Below are positions 9,351 through 13,100 of a stretch of 13,100 nt of DNA, one piece after another. The position numbers were made by a program, and so were the translations under genes. The notes below the pieces were generated by a model. That model was not told the DNA's origin and ran no database searches. It saw only the letters and a program-made list of their open reading frames with translations. Numbering within the stretch: position 1 is the stretch's first letter; the number at the start of each line of letters is the position of its first letter. Origin of the DNA: Funneliformis mosseae (Eukaryota > Glomeromycota > Glomeromycetes > Glomerales > Glomeraceae); assembly GCA_910592005.1 (NCBI GenBank), contig CAJVPP010002933.1, forward strand, positions 1-13,100, in the 5' to 3' direction.

Positions 9351-9720
9351 AAAATGTAAAAATAATAAATATAAAATGTAAAAAATAATAAAATTAACCT
9401 GTTTTCACTCAAATCACCCAAAAAAATGTAAAAAAAATAATGTAAAAAAATAATAAAATCAACCTGTTCTCACCAAATTGCTTAAAAAACATAAAGAAAA
9501 TAAGAAAATAATAATAAAATCAATCTGTTTCCACCTAAATCGCCTAAAAAATGTAAAGATAATAATAAAAAATTGACACATTTTCTAAATCGTTTCAAAA
9601 AAATATAAAAAATAATTAATAAAATCAACTTACTCCTATCTCAAATCGCCTAAAAAAATGTAAAGAAAATAAGAAAATAATTAATAAAATCAACCGCTCT
9701 TACCTCAAATCGCCTAAAAA
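9341..9720 (-). repeat. Tandem array of intron-like units, 50-70 bp, six copies plus a partial
   Basis: Units start with AAATCGCC-like sequence (+ strand) at 9341, 9411, 9475, 9537, 9587, 9643 and 9707. On the minus strand each unit reads as GTRAG-like donor, GTTGATTTTATTA, an A/T-rich stretch, a T-run ending TTTTTTAG, then GCGATTTGAG. Each unit thus looks like a tiny intron followed by about ten exon-like bases. The last unit (9707-9720) merges with the 3' part of the large minus-strand relic, so the array seems to derive from an exon/intron junction of that gene. Donor and acceptor bases vary between copies. Confidence 0.75.
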
Positions 9721-11009
9721 ATCATCATTCGCTATTATCTATTATAGAATCATCTTCACTTTCTTTAACAGCAGATGAAACTCCCTTTTGACTTTAGTAT
9801 ATTCCTCAATTTCAGTTACATATTCTTTATAATTATAACTCCTACTTCAATCTCAGTATCATAGACCATATTAAGTTGTACTTTATATGACTACTTTAGA
9901 GCATTATAAGGATGTGATCAGTCATAATGCTGTACATTATCATTATATTTTTTTTTTCATTAAATTTGAAATGATGATACTTACAGCAATATAAGGATTG
10001 AGTATTTTTCTCAGTAAATTTTTCAGCTAAAAGAAGAAAATAAAAAAGAATATTAGTGGAATATACTAAATAAATTTGAATTATATTAAATTAGATAAAG
10101 AAAATAATAAACTTCAGCTGATCATTAAGAATAGTTATATACAGTGATAACAGATCTTTGATGATTTTTTTCATTTATTTCGCTAATTTCTGGTGAATAG
10201 TATAAATGATCGCTAAGAATTCAGAGTAAAGATCACTTTTCATATTTCACAATTCGTTAGTTATTTTCTTTAAATAAATACTTTGTGACCTTTACTCACT
10301 GAGCTGTTTTCTAATAAATAATAAATGATATTAAATTATTGAGTCAAATAGATCCAAATTCAGAATATATTCTATTTTCTTACTTCATATACTCAATTAT
10401 TATTATAAATTCATCGCAACTCTGAAGGGTCCTTTTCACTTTTCTTAATTCTTTGAGTTAATTGACATGACTTATAAAGGGTTTTCAGCCAATTCATAAG
10501 TTAATTAACAAAAGGCTGAAAATTTAGAGTCAAGAACTTTCGTAATTCTAAAATCAGATTATGATATAATGTAGCATTTTTCTTATTATTGAAAGGTCCA
10601 AATCGTCTTTTGAGCTAATAGTTTTTAAAATCACTTCCATTTTGGCCTAAATACAAAAAGCAGAAAAAATTCAGCTAAAAATTTAAATTATTTAGATATA
10701 AATTTAAACATATTCTGGCTCCTTTACGTTAGCCTCTTCTGTTGTCAAATTATTATCATCTTCAGAATTATTTTGCATCAATTTTAATTTATCATCAGTA
10801 TAATGTGCTGACTTTTTTCCCTTTGATTTTGACAACAATTTTCTAATTTTTCTTCATTTTGCAGGAGGACTAGCATTATACTACTTTAATAATCTGAGCA
10901 GTTGTAATTTCTCAAATTGGTCAAGTCTTAAATACCTCTCCTGTAAATCTTTATTTTCCTTGCTAAGTTTCTCGTTTATTTTGGCAAGAAATCAGTTTTC
11001 TCTCAAGAG

Positions 11010-11017
11010 ATCAGAAT
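11010..11017. repeat. Target-site duplication, left copy (ATCAGAAT)
   Basis: Eight bases identical to 11926-11933, flanking the inserted element. Collapsing the two copies into one rejoins the reading frame of the interrupted exon, which shows that they are a true target duplication. Confidence 0.88.
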
Positions 11018-11925
11018 TAGAGTTCTGGATGAGTCAAGTTAACTCATGAGTCAGATAAGCTGAGTCGAGTTTAAATCAAGTTGAGTTTATGTTTTTTTGA
11101 CTTGATGATTTGCGAGTCAAGCTAAATTCAAGTCAAGTTGAATATTTGACTTGACTCAATTTAAACTCGACTTGATTCGAGTTGACTCAAGTTGACTTAA
11201 ACGATTTCTTTTATTGTTCAAGAAGAATGATGACTGAATCGTTCGACTTGAACAATTTCTTTTATCGTTCAAGAAGAATGATGACCAAATCGTTTGACTT
11301 GAACAATTTCTTTTATCGTTCAAGAAGAACGATAACCAAATCGTTTGACTTGAACAATTTCTTTTATCGTTCAAGAAGAATGATGACTGAATCATTCAAC
11401 TTGAATGATTTCTTTTATCGTTCAAGAAGAACGATGACTGAATTGTTCGACTTGAACAATTTCTTTTATCATTCAAGAAAAATGATGACAAATCATTCAA
11501 CTTGAACGATTTCTTTTATCGTTCAAGAAGAATGATGACTGAATCGTTCGACTTAAATGATTTCTTTTATCGTTCAAGAAGAATGATGATAAATCATTTG
11601 ATTTGAATGATTTCTTTTATCATTTAAGAAGAATGATGATCTGAATCATTCGACTTGAATGATAAAAAAAATTATTTAAGAAGAACGATAATGAATCATT
11701 CGCTCTTTCCCCCCATCTTTTCATTTTTTTTATTATTTTTTTTCAAAATCGAATCGAGTTAAATCGAGTTGAGTCAAATTGAGTCAAGTTTAAAATTTAT
11801 ATAACTCGAATCAAATCAAATTGAAAGATTTTATATAATAAATTTGACTCGACTCAACTCAAAAAAAGAGAGTTGAATAGAGTTAATTTTTAAACTCGAC
11901 TCAACTCGACTCATTCGGAACTCTA
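11018..11925. mobile_element. 908-bp non-autonomous hAT-type transposon (MITE-like)
   Basis: The left end TAGAGTTCTGGATGAGTCAA and the reverse complement of the right end TAGAGTTCCGAATGAGTCGA match at about 20 of the first 23 positions. Perfect 8-bp direct repeats ATCAGAAT flank it. An 8-bp duplication and a T/CAGAG-type terminus are hallmarks of the hAT superfamily. Subterminal regions on both sides are packed with GAGTC/GACTC-type words (11030-11200 and 11750-11915), as for transposase-binding sites. No transposase is encoded and the centre is a tandem array, so mobilisation would need an enzyme from elsewhere. It lies inside exon 5 of the minus-strand relic. Element boundaries are firm, while the superfamily call rests on duplication length and terminus only. 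Confidence 0.82.
11200..11706. repeat. 51-bp tandem array, about ten copies, inside the transposon
   Basis: Units begin (AAC[A/G]ATTTC on +) at about 11200, 11251, 11302, 11353, 11404, 11455, 11505, 11556, 11606 and 11658. The period is 51 bp with 1-bp changes in later copies. Each unit contains CTTGAACGA-type sequence, nine bases TTTCTTTTA, then TCGTTCAAG, a 9-bp-stem hairpin. Because 51 is 17 codons, ORFs stay open on both strands through the regular part (a 17-residue repeat with NNFFYRSRR on +, another with SSFFLNDKR on -). These are by-products of the period and not convincing genes. Confidence 0.85.
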
Positions 11926-11933
11926 ATCAGAAT
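11926..11933. repeat. Target-site duplication, right copy (ATCAGAAT)
   Basis: Identical to 11010-11017 and directly abutting the right terminus of the transposon. Confidence 0.88.
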
Positions 11934-12344
11934 TTTGTCACTCTAATTTCTCAATTTTCTTGGTAAATTTGGCAAATTTTTCTTTTAACATTCGATTCTC
12001 TATATAAGAATAAAGAAAATATATTGTTAATTATAAAATAAATGAATAAAAATAAATCAAAAATAATATACTTATTTCTAAATCGTTCAAATCATTGAGA
12101 ATCTTAAATTTAATCACAGCTGAAGTACTTGCTATTAGTTATCATCAAAATTTTAATGAAAGCCAAATTTTTCTATATCGTCTTTGCATTTCTTTTAAAT
12201 TTACATCTATAATTTGAAAATTATTTAGTATTAATATAAAATAGTATTATATTATGATTAACTTACAATCTAAAATAATTAGTTCATTCTTAAACAATAT
12301 TATATGGACACGTTTTTATCTTTTTTCTATTATAAAAAAACAAA

Positions 12345-12967
12345 AAAATCAGTTATCATTTGAAAAATTAGTTAGTTGATTGATAAAATTTAACTTATGT
12401 TCTGGCTCTTCATTGGTTAATTTTTTTTATTAGAAGCATTTTGTTAGTATTATTTGCGACTAAGATTTGATTATAGAAAAGCAAAAAAATAGGTTTATTG
12501 TTTGAAAAATTGGCTGATTAATTGATAAAATTTAACTTATGTTCTGGTTCTTCATCAGCTAATATTTTTCATTGGAGGTGTTTTGTTAGTATTATTTGAA
12601 ATTGAGATTCTATTATAGAAAAATAAAAAAAATCAGTTATCGTTTAAAAATTTGACTAGTTGATTGATAAAATTCAACTTACGTTCTGGCTCTTTATCAG
12701 TTGATTTTTTTGTTAGAAGCATTTTGGTAATATTGCTAGCAACTGGGATTCTATTATAGAAAAGCAAAAAAATAGTTTTATCATTTGAAAAATTAGTTGG
12801 TTGATTAATAAAATTCAACTTACATTCTGGCTCTTCATTGGCCAATTTTTTTTGTTGGAAGCATTTTGTTGGTGTTGCTATTAATTGAGGCTTTATTGTA
12901 AAAAAGCAAAAAAAAATCAGTTTATCATTTGAAAAATTAGCTGGTTAATTGATAAAATTCAACTTAT
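12345..12967 (-). repeat. Tandem exon-plus-intron repeat, ~142 bp unit, four exon copies and five intron copies
   Basis: On the minus strand each unit is an exon of 69 nt (68 in one copy) ending GAGCCAGAAC or GAGCCAGAAT, followed by a ~73-bp intron. The intron starts GTAAGTTGAATTTTAT or the mutated ATAAGTT form and ends in CTATAATAG or a mutated form. Exon copies: 12892-12824, 12750-12683, 12609-12541, 12467-12399. In the gene's frame the module reads like PQLIATPTKCFQQKK followed by LANEEPE in the best-preserved copy, which has no stop. Exons enter and leave in phase 1, so duplications keep the frame. The first exon of the gene (ending at 12968) leads into the same intron type, and exon 5 also ends in GAGCCAGAAT at 10712. 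Confidence 0.75.
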
Positions 12968-13100
12968 GTTCTTTTTGTTTTTATGATGATTTTTTTATTT
13001 GACATTTTAGTGGCATTTTACGAAAAGAGAAATTGTAAAAAGAAGAAATTAAAAGAAGAAATTTGATTGTAGAGATAAAATTTGATTTAAAAAGATAAAG

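Larger units (their letters stand above)
9722..13016 (-). pseudogene. Large decayed multi-exon gene of unknown family with a duplicated exon and a transposon insertion
   Basis: I do not recognise the family. Traceable minus-strand exons with matching phases: 13016-12968 (begins MPLKCQIKK), four copies of a 23-codon exon (12892-12824, 12750-12683, 12609-12541, 12467-12399), 12326-12267 (HIILFKNELIILDY), 12206-12072 (VNLKEMQRRYRKIWLSLKF), and 11999-10712 around an inserted element (coiled-coil-like; NRMLKEKFAKFTKKIEKLE, then INEKLSKENKDLQERYLRL, a basic stretch, an acidic tail). Less certain pieces: 10646-10113 (GSDFKNY, then RRFGPFNNKKNATLYHNLI), 10026-9985 and 9929-9722 (acidic end SEDDSIIDNSE). 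Damage: stops at 12983-12981, 12318-12316, 12147-12139 (three in a row), 11940-11938, 10994-10992, 10883-10881, 10856-10854, 10617-10615 and 10503-10501, a frameshift near 10410, and mutated splice sites. It may be a multicopy host gene or a transposon ORF. The stretch upstream of 13016 is pyrimidine-rich on the coding strand, as in fungal 5' leaders. Confidence 0.6.

Noticed and set aside
11200..11706. CRISPR-like array
   Set aside because: The units are contiguous with no unique spacers, lie within a transposon with target duplications, and the genome is eukaryotic.
12633..12845. 70-codon minus-strand ORF across the exon/intron repeat
   Set aside because: It reads through intron sequence and uses a different frame from the one in which the exon copies align and join. 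It is a by-product of the repeat.
6219..13016. Alternative genetic code with TGA or TAA/TAG read as amino acids
   Set aside because: The intact RdRP and transporter genes use TGG for Trp and CAA/CAG for Gln and have no internal stops. Stops occur only in repeats and relics that also have frameshifts and lost splice sites.
1..13100. tRNA or rRNA genes
   Set aside because: No tRNA-like B-box with paired arms and no rRNA-like conserved stretch was noticed on either strand by eye. A covariance-model scan would be decisive.

Overview
The window reads as nuclear DNA of an AT-rich, intron-rich fungus. Both intact genes have many short GT-AG introns (59 to 133 bp), and they encode a cellular RNA-dependent RNA polymerase and a Dal5-type major facilitator transporter. 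The very high A+T content, the poly-A/poly-T tracts, the Tigger-like and SANT-like relics and the large repeat load resemble arbuscular mycorrhizal fungi (Glomeromycotina, for example Rhizophagus). That placement is inference from style and was not searched.

Positions 1-4665 are the gene-bearing part. The 3' portion of a silencing-type RdRP lies on + (37-2211, six visible exons, 566 residues, 5' end outside the window). Its catalytic DLDGD loop is intact only after splicing a 16-nt micro-exon. A complete ten-exon transporter gene follows on the same strand (2576-4665, 481 residues). The two genes are separated by about 360 bp and nothing links them functionally.

Positions 4666-9140 are AT-rich intergenic DNA with decayed fragments. 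They hold a minus-strand spliced relic (6219-7010), the C-terminal end of a pogo/Tigger-like transposase on + (7202-7806), a duplicated ~120-bp block (8171-8430), a 34-codon stub with a SANT/Myb-like start (8587-8691), and a degenerate tandem repeat running up to 9138.

Positions 9246-13016 hold the most unusual material: one large decayed minus-strand gene that I can follow exon by exon from an ATG at 13016 to about 9722. I do not recognise the family. A 69-nt (23-codon) exon and its intron are repeated in tandem four times near the 5' end (12399-12892). At the 3' end, a second tandem array (9341-9720) repeats an exon-tail/intron unit. Exon 5 is interrupted by a 908-bp element (11018-11925) with terminal inverted repeats and a perfect 8-bp target duplication ATCAGAAT, as expected of a non-autonomous hAT-type transposon. 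Removing the element and one duplication copy restores the frame exactly. Inside the element is a ~10-copy, 51-bp array whose units each contain a 9-bp-stem hairpin.

Across the relics, nearly all in-frame stops sit where Trp or Gln is the natural reading, and several splice donors have GT changed to AT. This is a coherent C:G to T:A decay signature that is absent from the two intact genes.
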